A stretch of 45,934 nt of DNA from Saksenaea vasiformis B4078 (GCA_000697055.1 JNDT01001661.1:1-45934), one strand, 5' to 3'. Counted from the stretch's first letter, positions 1 through 11,399 are shown. Notes: generated from the letters alone by a model not told the origin. Program-made: numbers and translations.

Positions 1-1
1 G

Positions 2-394
2 CCGACTACTGTGGCAAATTGGGTCGTGACCCACTTAACAGCAGCGGGTATTGACACCACGGTTTACAAAGCACATTCGATCAGAGCGGCGGCGAGTACA
101 GGAGCAGTGGATGCTGGCAACTCGATACTTAACGTCAAGAAACATGGAAACTGGAGCTTGAATGCTGATACTTTCGAACGCTACTATTACAAGCCTACGG
201 CTCAAGAAGCCCGAGGAACCCATATCGTCCGATCAATTTTTTCGACTACGGAGAACAGTACCACATCGGAGGCCGACCCGGAGTCAACTGAGGTTGTGCT
301 AGGAACGACCCACAGCCAACAAGTTGACGAAGGGGAGGCGGAAGATGTGGTACTACCCGCCCATTCCCCATGGTACCGTCGTTTCCTGGGGTGA
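2..394 (+). CDS. Tyrosine recombinase C-terminal part (DIRS/Crypton-type), truncated by window start
   Basis: The frame is open from base 2 and stops at 392-394, giving about 130 residues of the end of a larger protein. It has the late signature of tyrosine recombinases: an H-x-x-R box (HSIRAAAST, Arg about residue 28), a third-position His/Trp segment (KKHGNWS) and a tyrosine cluster (TFERYYYKP) that would supply the nucleophile. The spacing matches the catalytic domain of recombinases carried by DIRS-like retrotransposons and Cryptons. The roughly 70-residue tail after the tyrosines is acidic and low in similarity. A perfect 40-bp inverted repeat begins inside the tail and ends downstream, as expected near the end of a DIRS-type element. 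I infer a DIRS-like element because of that repeat; no reverse transcriptase is visible since the window starts here. No stop interrupts the visible part. Confidence 0.7.
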   Translation, partial: PTTVANWVVTHLTAAGIDTTVYKAHSIRAAASTGAVDAGNSILNVKKHGNWSLNADTFERYYYKPTAQEARGTHIVRSIFSTTENSTTSEADPESTEVVLGTTHSQQVDEGEAEDVVLPAHSPWYRRFLG

Positions 395-549
395 CCCTCC
401 CACATCCGAAAAAATTTCCTTTCGCACTCACTTTAGCTTAGAAAGCTATGATGTATTAGAGTTGGAACAAAAAAAACTTTATAGACCAATAAAGCGCGGC
501 TCGGAGAGCTAGTACCACATCTTCCGCCTCCCCTTCGTCAACTTGTTGG
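316..549. repeat. Perfect 40-bp inverted repeat with 154-bp spacer
   Basis: Bases 316-355 are the exact reverse complement of 510-549, with no mismatch over 40 positions and a loop of 154 bp. The left arm lies in the last codons of the tyrosine recombinase frame and the right arm lies after its stop. DIRS-type elements carry inverted terminal repeats and an internal complementary region next to the recombinase gene, so this pair may be one of those. An intact 40-bp match suggests fairly recent activity or duplication. Confidence 0.8.
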
Positions 550-643
550 ATCTTGTTGGTTTTGTAAGATTTCTCCAAGATCTTGCTAAGATTTTGTTGA
601 AGATTTTTCCAAGATTATGTAATAGTTAAGGTTTTTTCCCGTA

Positions 644-808
644 GTGAAGGATGCAAAGCTTTTAGAACGTTTTAAAGCCTGTGAAACTTATTCCAAAGAG
701 AATATCATTACGATCAAAAAACAATTCAAAGATATGGAGGACAAGTGGGAAAGAGAGGAGTTGCATTCAAGTGAACGCCTTTCTACTCAAACAGTCAAAA
801 GCAAATGA
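644..808 (+). pseudogene. Exon-like ORF remnant, 54 codons
   Basis: An open frame of 54 codons follows a CCCGTAG acceptor-like site and ends in TGA at 806-808. The residues are charged and helical in character, with the run MEDKWEREELHSSE, and look like coding sequence rather than a random frame. I do not recognise a family. It lies directly downstream of the recombinase and inverted repeat, so it may be a leftover of the same or another element. Bases 809-1190 show nothing I can assign. Confidence 0.25.
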
Positions 809-1270
809 AGGATCGCTTCGACGCAAAGTAATACTTGGATGACGCAAAACACGTCTTCAGATTCCGTTCCGTCCCTTATTCATTTATTCATATTATTGAT
901 GCTGTATATGCATGGGCGATCACTGGAGTTGATTACACGTTTTGTACAAAATTACTGTTTGCCTATTTCAGTCGAAAGCATACGACCATTGCTGTAGATC
1001 TGCAGTGGTTGGGGATTATTGTACACTCTTTGTATAAACAGTATTGTTAAATTTCTACAAAACGTAACATCATCCTTGCAAAAGTAGTAACGTTCTTAGC
1101 CAATCAGTTTACTAGTTAAGTCAAGATTGGACAACTGCAATAGTCATCTTTCCATCTCTGCATTTAAAATAATATCGAGGCCGTGTCTTAACACACTCTT
1201 TGATCCTTTGGTATGTTCTTTTTTTAGCGTTTTATTCGATTTGCTTTCTTATTCTTTTTATATTCCATAG

Positions 1271-1417
1271 GTGTTGGATTACTTGCGCAATCAAGCTACG
1301 TGCTTCAAGCACGAAGAGCAGGCCACACCATTGGATCAAATGCAGATTCCGACGATAAAATTTATGTCCGTGAAAATTTCGCGGTCCGTAGAGCACCTGA
1401 CTGCTGCCGCTACTTGA
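1271..1417 (+). CDS. Probable last exon of an unrecognised gene
   Basis: After a good intron (GTATGT donor at 1211, CCATAG acceptor ending 1270) a frame of 48 codons runs to TGA at 1415-1417. It includes HEEQATPLDQMQIPTIKFM and continues with KISRSVEHLTAAAT, a composition typical of a folded conserved protein. The preceding exon would end at 1210 in phase 0, but its upstream extent is unclear and I cannot find a start. The gene would lie tail-to-head with the Rab2 gene, whose ATG is only 58 bp downstream. It could equally be a remnant of a dead gene. The product is not recognised. Confidence 0.35.
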   Translation: MLDYLRNQATCFKHEEQATPLDQMQIPTIKFMSVKISRSVEHLTAAAT

Positions 1418-1475
1418 GTGTCCGAATCCCAAAGTATCCCCTTTGACCTGAAACAACCCAAGCAAGTAATAAAGC

Positions 1476-2741
<1,266 letters not shown>

Positions 2742-3730
2742 ACAGAAGTATTTCCTCATTAAAGCAAAGAAAGTATAATATGCTTTCTTTCTATTATTAC
2801 CACCACACCATTAAAGAGAGTTACAGACAGGATAACGGTGCAGTGTTCTTACCATCTTCATATGTCCCTTCCTCTTTCTAGTGTGATTAGTAATCGGCTG
2901 GCTTTGAAGAGCGCTCCCGGTACACAAACATATCTTTGAAGCGATTGAGACAGATCGTTGTTCTGCACAGTGTTTGCGGATAATAAAGCCGAACTTCTGT
3001 AAGAGCGAATGGAGCAAATCCTAATAACATATCTCGCCGCGCCGACAAATCGGGCACCGTATTTGCCAGGTCGCGTTGTCGTACAAACCTCGGCATATAA
3101 AGTACATTAAAGTTCCTGTCTCAGTATTTCTTTCTTTCACAATCAACTGGAAGCAGTTCGCAACATGTATCCAATATGTAAATGAAGATGAACAGGACAC
3201 TTGTTGTCGACGAGTACGGCAAGCCAGATTCGATGTATTATACCGTTTGATCAAGAGCAGCATGATTTTTGAAATCTAAGAATAAGGAAAACAGTTTGAT
3301 AAATGCTTTGAGACTCTTTGTAAAGATGTATTCAAAAGTGAAGTTGAAAGATTACAAATGTCCACTAGCGATATTTATAGTGTTCGAATAATTATTCGGT
3401 ATCTTATGGTCCACCAAATCTATAGCCCGCGAAGTTTTAGCCAAGCTTTTAGGAAATCATAGCGAGACGAGGTGCTCCAACCATAGAAAAAGTGACAGGA
3501 TTACAAGATGGAGAGTAACAAATGTAACGTAGTAATCTCGGTAGAATTGGATTTTCTCTTAAAACGAAAGCTCTAGGCATTCAAAGTCTTCAACATTTGG
3601 TTGTACCTTTGTGGGCCAAATCTGGCCGCATGTCCGGTTAAATATTCATTCTTGTTTAAGCCATTGTGTACCTGAATTTTTTTTTTCGAAAATCGCCTTC
3701 TTTACTTATTTTTCACTATCACTGCTCCAA
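2742..3730. other. Gene-free stretch with possible ORF scraps
   Basis: No complete gene is visible. A short readable scrap at 3190-3252 (starting MNRTLVVDEYGKPDSMYYTV) looks protein-like but has no context. The rest is AT-rich with stops in all frames. It probably belongs to the same decayed mobile-element zone as 3.7-8.7 kb. Confidence 0.4.
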
Positions 3731-4550
3731 ATGGCTCGTCCAAAGCGAAATGAACAATTGCATTATAGCAAGCTAAACCGAGAACTGGAGGTTTTACACC
3801 AAACTCTCAGACGCCTACCGAGTATATCGAGTCGATTGATGGCTTGGAGTAGTAGGATCAAGTTTTTGTTTATGACAGGCTCCAGCCATTTTTACTAACT
3901 GGAACATCAAGAATGACAAAATGGAGGATTAAGAAACACCAGCAGGAAACTCTTAAGTCTAACCATGTGGTACATGCATATTTCTGATCCGTTTCTAACT
4001 CCCTCGCAGAGTGAGGACAGTGTCTCTGACGGCAATGTCACCGAGGCCGTGATCGAGGAAGAATGTGACGTATACGAGGATAAACTTGATGAGACAATGT
4101 ATTGGAAAGACAGAGATCAGCTCCTGAAGATTCAGGACAGTGTCCACGAAAATGATCAAGGGTTTCGATAAACCGACAAGCTATGTGTCATTCGCTATTT
4201 GGTAGTAAATTATTACGTTATCGGAATGTTAGAGCACGACTAGAAAAGATGAAAGACACATATGAAAGCAGATCAGGTTCTTCTTTAAAGAGGAAGGTAC
4301 CATGGAAAGCTCCTACCAAGCCGTGTTATTCGACAATGGGCAGAGGAGTTCGATGCTGACAGCTGAAATTCGCCAGCAAAGCAACAGGATCACTTTAGAA
4401 AAGTCGCTATTCTTTCCCAGGAAGATGTGAAGCAGAGATACATTGATCGGTCAAAATCTACAAAGCCAATGGATAGAGGCACAATACCGTTGAAGGCTAT
4501 CATTGAAGATATATCTGAGTTGAAGGCAAGATTTCAGTAGGAATCGTTCG
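3731..4550 (+). pseudogene. Degraded ORF upstream of the Fanzor relic
   Basis: Protein-like pieces follow one another on the plus strand in shifting frames. One starts at ATG 3731 (MARPKRNEQLHYSKLNRELE). An acidic piece at about 4010-4171 ends in a stop. A basic piece follows near 4200-4300, and a piece at about 4370-4540 contains LSQEDVKQRYIDRS and DRGTIPLKAIIEDISELKAR. The pieces read in order and the same orientation, so I infer one broken gene, perhaps the N-terminal part of the Fanzor-like protein that follows or a separate passenger gene. I do not recognise a domain. Confidence 0.35.
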
Positions 4551-4669
4551 AAGGTGCCCTTCAGACTGTGCTCAATTTTTCTTAGAAAAAAAGATCTCGA
4601 GCTCTATCTTCTTTGATGGACATGAGAGATCCGACGTAATTAAATAATGGAAGGAATAAACAAGTAGGT

Positions 4670-4864
4670 GTGCTAATGAGACTACAGCGAACAGAGAAAT
4701 ATAATGGCGACAGACCTGGGTTGCCTAGTAGAACCAATCTGCATAACAATTCAAAGAGGTTTGTGACAGCTGCACATGACGAACTGGTTCTCTACGCAAA
4801 TGAAGGAAGAGAAAAGAGAAAGAAGCCGACATCTCAGTTAGGTCAGCCCAAATCAAATAGTTAA
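4670..4864 (+). pseudogene. Short basic ORF remnant
   Basis: A 64-codon frame rich in Arg, Lys and Asn (for example GREKRKKPTSQLGQPKSNS) precedes the zinc-knuckle part of the Fanzor relic by about 30 bp. It resembles a low-complexity basic linker and may belong to the same decayed gene. No independent domain is visible. Confidence 0.25.
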
Positions 4865-4889
4865 AATAACTTGTGTCATGATTTAAACA

Positions 4890-6362
4890 GAAGTACGTTC
4901 GTTTGTACGTTTTAAGCGCAGCCATCCAGCGAAGGCCAAAAGGAAGGCTATTTCCTCCGTGAAAGATGTGGAAAGGGATGGAACTGAAACAAAAAAATTC
5001 AAACACACACCGAACAAATTCTGCGCGAAGTGTTTTATGGTTTCCGGAGCCAGAGATTACAGCCATGCACGATCATCAAACAAGCTCTGTCCATATTATC
5101 CTAAGTCAATGAAGGAGCATGCCACTTAGAAGTTTGGGAACGATTATGAAACATTCTGCATCAAATCAGGTCTGGTTTAGCCTCTTCATCCAGCCTTTGC
5201 AAACAGTGAACAATCTATCACCTCATGCGCTGTTCAACTGCGAGATATAATGGTCAAAGTCACTCATTTCGCGAACTACTTCGCTTTATGGTGTTTCGAA
5301 CAAGACTTGAATGTGCGATCCATTTGTTTTTATCAAAGTTTTTATTATGCCTGTGCACAATCGATTACCAACAACACCATCACGTAGGACAACGTTGCCA
5401 AAAGGCAATCTGACGGCAGCCTTCGAACGATACAAGGTTCTCTCTGAAAATAGCACGTCTGACGGTTCCGGCATCATGCACGTCGTCTCTTCTGTTTGCA
5501 CTAACGCATCTAAAGACACAGTTAATCATGTAGTTGAGAACTTTGAAATCCGTTGTCAAATCTGGCGAATGAAACAATCCCGTCCTGGCATTGAGGAAAT
5601 TGAGAGGAATATGCCCACAGCTAAGACTGGAAGGCTTAACAATATTGAACAGTACATCACCTACTTCCTGTTGTACTGCCACACTTTGCTGCAGTTCTAT
5701 GACGAAAGATTCTGTAAATTACAGTTCAATAATTACCGCGGACGCCAATTGGCACTGGACGAGATGGCAAACGTTTTTCTACCGGCCGGACGAAAATACA
5801 ACCACGAAAATAAAGCAAAGGCAGATGTTGCTAACCCTAGAAGGTAAGGATATGAGTCCGCGTTTCTGGGTACTGAACATCCATTTTTTGACTGCAGGCC
5901 ACTTAAGCAGAAGCCAGCCGGGCTTAGCATTGACAAAAGGATCCCGTTAATTGCATACGGTGATGCAATGTTCAGCACAACGATGAAAGGAAAGAAATCT
6001 GGTCTGGTCAGACAGTGCAACAAGAGGTTGAAAAGGAGAAGTCTAGGAGAGCTTGCGGTAGCAGACGTAGATGAGTGTTTTACATCTAGGTACGTACCAC
6101 ATGATGACTACAGTAACAATTGCATTGCTAATAACCTCATCAGACATGTCCAATGCTCTCGTGTAGACAAGACACGCTCCAGAAGGTTAAAAGTAGTGCG
6201 CTAGGCGACACGGATCTCCACGCGGTATTAGCCTGTAAACGCTGCCATACTGTGTTCAACCGATACGTGAACGCTTCGCGCGACACCTTTTACATTGCTG
6301 AGCATCTTGCTGTAAACAAAGCGCGCCCGGACGTATTCCGTTGTCCCACACAAAAATTGTAA
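4890..6362 (+). pseudogene. Fanzor-like (eukaryotic TnpB homologue) RNA-guided nuclease gene, degraded
   Basis: The relic begins with a basic segment and a C-x2-C...H...C knuckle (FCAKC at 5019-5033, then SHARSSNKLCP). It continues through a helical REC-like stretch (VKVTHFANYFALWCFEQD), a conserved block ending NYRGRQLALDEMANVF and GRKYN (to 5843), and the nuclease half. The last has AYGDAMFSTTMKG (from 5948), VDECFTS (6067-6087) with the alternative RuvC-II Glu, and a split zinc ribbon (TCPMLSC and CKRC). It ends in the RuvC-III box NRYVNAS and a stop at 6360-6362. Two introns are readable: 5844-5897 and 6094-6143. It is dead: in-frame TAG stops at 5127, 5178 and 5385, a frameshift near 5400, no recognisable RuvC-I D-x-G motif, and Tyr (codon 6264-6266) where RuvC-III needs Asp. 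Identification rests on remembered Fanzor/TnpB motifs. Confidence 0.7.
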
Positions 6363-6683
6363 CAAATACGATTTTATTTTGTGGTGCAAGTCAGCATTAC
6401 AGATTTAAAGATTTATGAGAATTGAAACATTGTCGGTCATAATAGAGTTGCACCATAGTAAGTTGCCTGATAAAAAATTTGACAATGGATTCCAAAATGA
6501 TCAATGACGAAAAAGTTCACCTATAATCATGTACTGCTTTGTTACAAGGATGTGCGATAATCGTTGGAATACTGTTGATCGACTTTGACCGCGGAAAGAG
6601 GCTGCTGCAAGCACGCATATGTTCTCGCTATGTAAGACATGATAAACACAGTTTTGCAAGATCAAACACGTTATTAGCAAAGC
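6363..6683. other. Sequence 3' of the Fanzor relic
   Basis: In Fanzor and TnpB elements the guide (omega) RNA overlaps the 3' end and the right element border. This AT-rich stretch is where they would be sought. I see no terminal inverted repeat and no clear RNA fold by eye. Confidence 0.3.
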
Positions 6684-6875
6684 TCAGAGAGAAAATAAAC
6701 ACATCAATTTATTGACTACGACTGCAGAAGTATAGACGGAGATATCGCCCATAACAACACCATAGACTTTCATATGCGGATAAAATTTCACACTTTCAAG
6801 ACGGTGCTGCTCTCCATCAATGACCTTTGCAGAACCCAAGATGCTGAGGCTTGTACGGCAAGACCTCCCGATCAT
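6684..6875 (-). pseudogene. ORF remnant, unknown
   Basis: A 63-codon minus-strand frame contains the protein-like run AKVIDGEQHRLESVKFYPHM followed by a hydrophobic end. Upstream on the same strand the frame is interrupted by a stop near 6885. I infer the tail of a decayed gene, probably of a mobile element given the neighbourhood. No family is recognised. Confidence 0.3.
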
Positions 6876-8761
6876 TCCACTTCTATCTCGTCATTGCTGA
6901 ATGCGTTTCCTTGGGTCATTTAAGGTACTTCCATAAGAAAAAATTATACACGTGTATCCCAAAGTTATGCATAAGTAAGTGATTTGATCTTCCTGGTTAC
7001 GATTTGATGATAGCAAACAGCGTTTCTGTGTTGCCTATGCAGGAGAACGAAGATATCATGATTTAGACAGCAACATGTCAACCGTGCATCCTGTTTGCTG
7101 AGCGACCACATTGACGTAGCTACAATCTCTGTATGCGGACATTTACCTTTACGGCTGCAGAAACATGCGTATGCGTCAGATCAATCAAAAATTACCCAGG
7201 ATCTGGATCAGAACAAAGCAAACGAAATAGAAACATGAATTGAAATGGTAATGAATCCTCAGGATGAGAAAAAAGTAGCACGATGTGAATAAACGTACAT
7301 TTAGGCGTGGTAATAGATGACCTATTGGCACATTTCACCGAGTAGCGATGGATTCTAGGTATACACGTGAATCTCGCTGAAGATGTATTGCATTATGCGG
7401 CAACGCTGATAGGCAAATACATATGAGTAGGAAGGCGCTTGTAGTCTTTCTTCAGAGCATAATGATTGAGAAGGCAGGGGTTAACTGGTGCTTGAAAGGA
7501 GCTCCTCCTGCTTGTGTCCTACCTGACGGCATTATCCATACCTTCTAGTTCTTGGATCCTGTATCTCAAATCTAGATTAAACATGGAAAGCGGTTTTTTA
7601 ATGCTACGATGGAAGTGCTACGCTTGATAGGTGATCTGGTACAACATAATAATGCTTTTGTTTGTTACAACATCCTTTCTTGTCAGCCACGTTTTACTGC
7701 TTGTTGGACTGAATATGCGGCTATGAGTGTATAAATGGACGACAGGTTCACACTCTGCCTACATTGACCCCATCCTTCGATGGGACATTAAACTCATATA
7801 AAGTAGCATGAGAATACGTTTCTGGTTAGTAAATGGAACAAAATGTGGTTGTCGTTTTACTTACCTCGAAGCCGGACCCGCTCCATGCCGGATGGGGCCG
7901 GCATGAGGGAACTTGGCGACACTGGCCAGTATTATGCGCATTGTACATGCCTGGAAGTGATGCAATAACTGTATATCTATTGCAGAAGACGAATGCCACT
8001 GAGCGTATGTCATCACCTATCATTGCTGAAACGATGAGCTGGGGACGCCATCGAAGCCAAGACGGTTCCAGACACGGGCCTACCCCCCATCCCAAGTTCC
8101 AACGGTAACAGCATACAAAAAAGGACTACATCCGACGTAAAGCTTATTTCGAGTCAATGCCAAGTAGTTTAAAACTAATGCGGAATAGTAGGGGAAAAAA
8201 TCCAGTAAACTACCTCAACAGGATGTTGCAGGATGTGTTTCATTGAATTAAAAATAAGGGAACTTAATAGTAGACCCTCTACAAAATCTGGACCTAGGAA
8301 TAGATGTAGTTTGCTGGAAAGGAACCTCCAAAATAGGGACTAATGAGCAATCCAAGTTGAAAAATGCATTTCAGTCATTTCGAAACGCGATCATGATTTC
8401 TAAATGGATCAATTTTGGGCAATTGACAGAACAATGTAAAGCAGATGATCCTATAAAAGTTTACATCTGTGTTGCTGATCTTTCTGTTACACTAAAAAAA
8501 AGATACTTTGACAGGTGTGTAGGTATCATTATGATTCTGCCAGTGATAATAATAACAATAATAATAAAAGGACAAGTGGATCTTGTATGTTTTTACTCAT
8601 GCAGCAGTTGCCGAATTTGATATGGCAGATTTGTTATGTCTATTCGTTTGTGTGCCAAGAGATAAAATTGCCAAGGATTGTCGTTCTGTGTTTGTTGTTG
8701 TATATTGTCATCATTTTTATTATTATATTATTATCTTGAAGATGTTGGTATGACCTTGGCT
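6876..8761. other. Decayed, mostly non-coding stretch
   Basis: No intact gene is visible. Both strands of 7826-8108 carry open frames of about 90 codons, but neither looks convincingly coding. A plus-strand scrap at 8357-8500 (KNAFQSFRNAIMISKWINFG onward) looks like part of a protein and is followed by an AT-rich run with ATAATA repeats at 8545-8570 and TTATTAT at 8715-8735. It is best read as remnants of transposons plus the 3' flank of the next minus-strand gene. Confidence 0.4.
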
Positions 8762-9232
8762 CTAACGATAATGATAGGGTGGGGACGGTAGACGGATTTC
8801 CGGACATAATACCTCCGTGTATTTGGGAGGTGGGTTTATTATCAGGGGGTTTCGTGTCTGGGAGAGACGGGTAACAATATGTTCCGGTAACCGAAGTGCT
8901 GGATCAGGCGGAAAATAAGCTGGTGGCAAATCTGCTGATACCATAGAAACGGTTGACGAAGGTGTTATTTCATGCGCCAGTCGGCGGTTGTGTCTTTGTA
9001 ATGCTCTCTCAATAATTATGTCTGCTGCGTACGATTTCTGCTCTCGCCGTCGTTTACGGAGACGAAAGATATAACATGCCAGTGCAAGGCCGCCAATAAT
9101 AAGAGCAAATAGTACTTCAAATGTAATAATCAATATTTGATACGCCCCTCCAGGAGTAACGTCGTCAAAACCCGGTGTTTGACCAGCCGAATCAGTGTCA
9201 CTATAATGAAATGTGGGAATATTATCTGTCAT
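8762..9232 (-). CDS. Single-pass membrane protein with two PPxY motifs
   Basis: I chose ATG 9232 (MTDNIPTF), giving 156 residues; an in-frame upstream ATG at 9322 would add a stretch read from a poly-pyrimidine region. Residues 1-31 are acidic and probably lumenal or extracellular. Residues 33-55 are hydrophobic. The next run is RLRKRRR, a classic stop-transfer signal placing the C-terminus in the cytosol. The tail has PPAY (103-106) and PPKY (135-138), which are binding motifs for WW domains of Rsp5/NEDD4 ubiquitin ligases. Known fungal proteins of this layout are membrane adaptors that recruit Rsp5 to cargo. That role is inferred from layout only and I do not recognise an orthologue. No intron is needed. 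Confidence 0.7.
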   Translation of the reverse strand: MTDNIPTFHYSDTDSAGQTPGFDDVTPGGAYQILIITFEVLFALIIGGLALACYIFRLRKRRREQKSYAADIIIERALQRHNRRLAHEITPSSTVSMVSADLPPAYFPPDPALRLPEHIVTRLSQTRNPLIINPPPKYTEVLCPEIRLPSPPYHYR

Positions 9233-9562
9233 GGAAGAATAAGGATACGCAATGCAAAGAAAAAAAGAAGAGAAAAAAGAACAAATTGAACCGACTTCAC
9301 AGGTAAACTGTGTTTCTCTCACCTAGTACAGTTAGAGATTTTCTGTATGTCACAGCGTGTCAGCAGATCCTTGATGTTTCAAACCACTGAAGACTAGCCA
9401 AACACCCTGTGGTTGGATCATAAACATCGGAACACATCCACTTTCTCTCTTCCATTCCTTTTTTTTCTGATTACTTTTCTTTAATATAGATACACATGTT
9501 TAACGGAAAGAAAAAAAAAGGGGAACTTTTTGAAAAGACAAGGGCTTTTTTTTTTCTCTTGC

Positions 9563-11286
9563 TTATTGAGCCATCATCATTCCTTCCATACCGGCGCCAC
9601 TCTCCATCTGCTCCTTAACAAACATTTCAAAGTACTAAAAAAAAGTGTTAGTACAAAACATTTACCGACGTTTTAGCAATGGAATCTTTACCTGGAAGAT
9701 AATTGTCACGCACAGCAAGATACCAGTGCCAGAACCAATGGCGCCCATCATATCAGCCAGAACGGAAACAGCACCAAGACATGCGCCACCAAAGGAGGCA
9801 GCGACAGGGATGACGCGCTTCAACTCCTTGTACATGGAAGTATCACGGTAACCAGCAATAACTAATTGTTGATCCTTCAACTGACGGGCAACATCACGAG
9901 GGGACGAGCCGGACACTTCAATCCAGGTCTTGGACAAAAGAGCACAGCCAGCAAGCATAATACCGATGTAGAGGACAGCGTGGATAGGATCAGACAACGC
10001 ATCTGCCAAGCTGTGTGGCGCAGACAGATAGTAGGCAATGCCACCAGTGGCGTGAAGCTGTTGCGACATCTTCTCAGGTTCCCAAACACCCAACAAACGT
10101 ACCAAAAAGTTGGAATCGAAACGCTTGTAGAGCATCTGCGAGATCATGAAGATGTTGGAAGTCATGGTAGACTGGAGCATGATAGGCATGTTGGAGGTGT
10201 AGAACAACTTGACAGGGTAAGTACCACGCTGGCCACGAACACGGTTCGACTTGACAGGCAATTCGACACGGAAACCTTGGAGATAGATGACAAGCGCAAA
10301 GATGGCACCAGTCGACAACAAACTCATCAGATTAGGCAGATTTGTGCGGTAAAAGGCTTCCTTCAAGGCGCGTCGTTTGTCGTCACGAGTGAAGAGCAAG
10401 TGGACAAGAGCAATCAAAGCACCTTCAAATTCGTCACCACGGCCAGCGTTGGTAGTCGTGGGCGACAATGCCTTCCAGAAGATGGTTTCACAAATGTTGG
10501 TAGCAATGAACAAGTTGATACCAGATCCAAGACCGTAACCCTTCTGCAACAATTCATCCAACAACATGGTGATAAGCGAAGCAACCACCAATTGGACGAT
10601 GAGCAACAGACAAACACCTGCACCGATACCCTTGGGGCTACCGTACAGACCGGTCAACACAGACACAGTAGCGTGTCCAAAAGCAATAATCATAGCAAAC
10701 ACTTTTTTTTTTTTAAAAAAAAGAGGTTGTTGAGTACATTGCCCTCCATTCTGTGCGGGGAATAATAACAACTTACGTTTCTGAGCACCGCTGAACAATG
10801 CTCTGTCCTCTTTCAAACTATAATCGACTTCAATGATATTGGCACCCGACAAAAGTTGCATAATCATGCCCGAGGTAACGATGGGAGTAATACCCAATTC
10901 CATAAGAGTACCACGGTTTGACGCCAGGATGACGCGCATCCAGAAAAGAGGATCAGACGAATCGGATGACATGATGCCATACAAAGGAACTTGGGACATG
11001 ACCAAGAAAATAAACAATGTCACAGCGGTCCACATCACCTTTTGGTTGAAAGGCACCTATAATGAAAATAGGAAAAAGTTTAGATTTCTTTCTTCTTCTT
11101 CTCCCGTGGTAACGCGTTGTCTATGCTCAGTGTTCTCTCTGGAAAAGGGGAAGTTGTACCTTACGATCGGGTGTCGCGATTTCGGGCAAGATGGCCATAA
11201 AAGGCCGGACAAGATGCAGAACCCGGACTATACCATCAAGTGAGTCTTCACCAAGCAATCACGTAAAAGCAAAACTTACAACCCAT
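9563..11286 (-). CDS. SEC61: Sec61 alpha, ER protein translocation channel
   Basis: Five exons: 11280-11286, 11160-11227, 10777-11056, 9692-10701 and 9563-9634. They join to 478 residues, the normal length. The protein is the ten-helix pore of the Sec61 translocon, moving nascent chains into the ER with Sec61 beta and gamma. Visible family blocks include the N-terminus ([20 protein letters not shown]), the plug region ([18 protein letters not shown]), [38 protein letters not shown], the cytosolic loop [20 protein letters not shown] and the end GMEGMMMAQ. The first coding exon has only seven bases. Intron 3 (10702-10776) ends in an A-rich run directly before its AG, an unusual acceptor, yet the frame closes to the conserved [12 protein letters not shown]. 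Two CCAAT boxes lie 80-115 bp upstream. Confidence 0.97.
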
Positions 11287-11367
11287 TGACTCTAAATGTG
11301 TGTGGGATGAGGAACAAAGCCAGTCAACTGGCCCCCCATCATTTTTATTTTTTGTTTTTGGAGCGGT

Positions 11368-11399
11368 CCAATCAGCACATCAGTACAAATTCTGCCAAT
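11368..11399 (-). promoter_or_regulatory. Two CCAAT boxes upstream of Sec61 alpha
   Basis: CCAAT occurs at 11368-11372 and again at 11395-11399, each followed by C and spaced 27 bp apart. They sit about 80 and 110 bp before the Sec61 start on the minus strand. CCAAT pairs are bound by the Hap2/3/5 (NF-Y) complex in fungi and act in either orientation. Function here is inferred from position. Confidence 0.4.

Noticed and set aside
7826..8108. Overlapping 90-codon frames on both strands
   Set aside because: Both strands are open simply because few stops occur there. Neither has protein-family features.
9866..10765. A 299-codon plus-strand open frame
   Set aside because: It is the antisense of Sec61 alpha, whose conserved protein, introns and length are unambiguous. 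The plus-strand product is Gln/Thr/Arg-rich without any domain.
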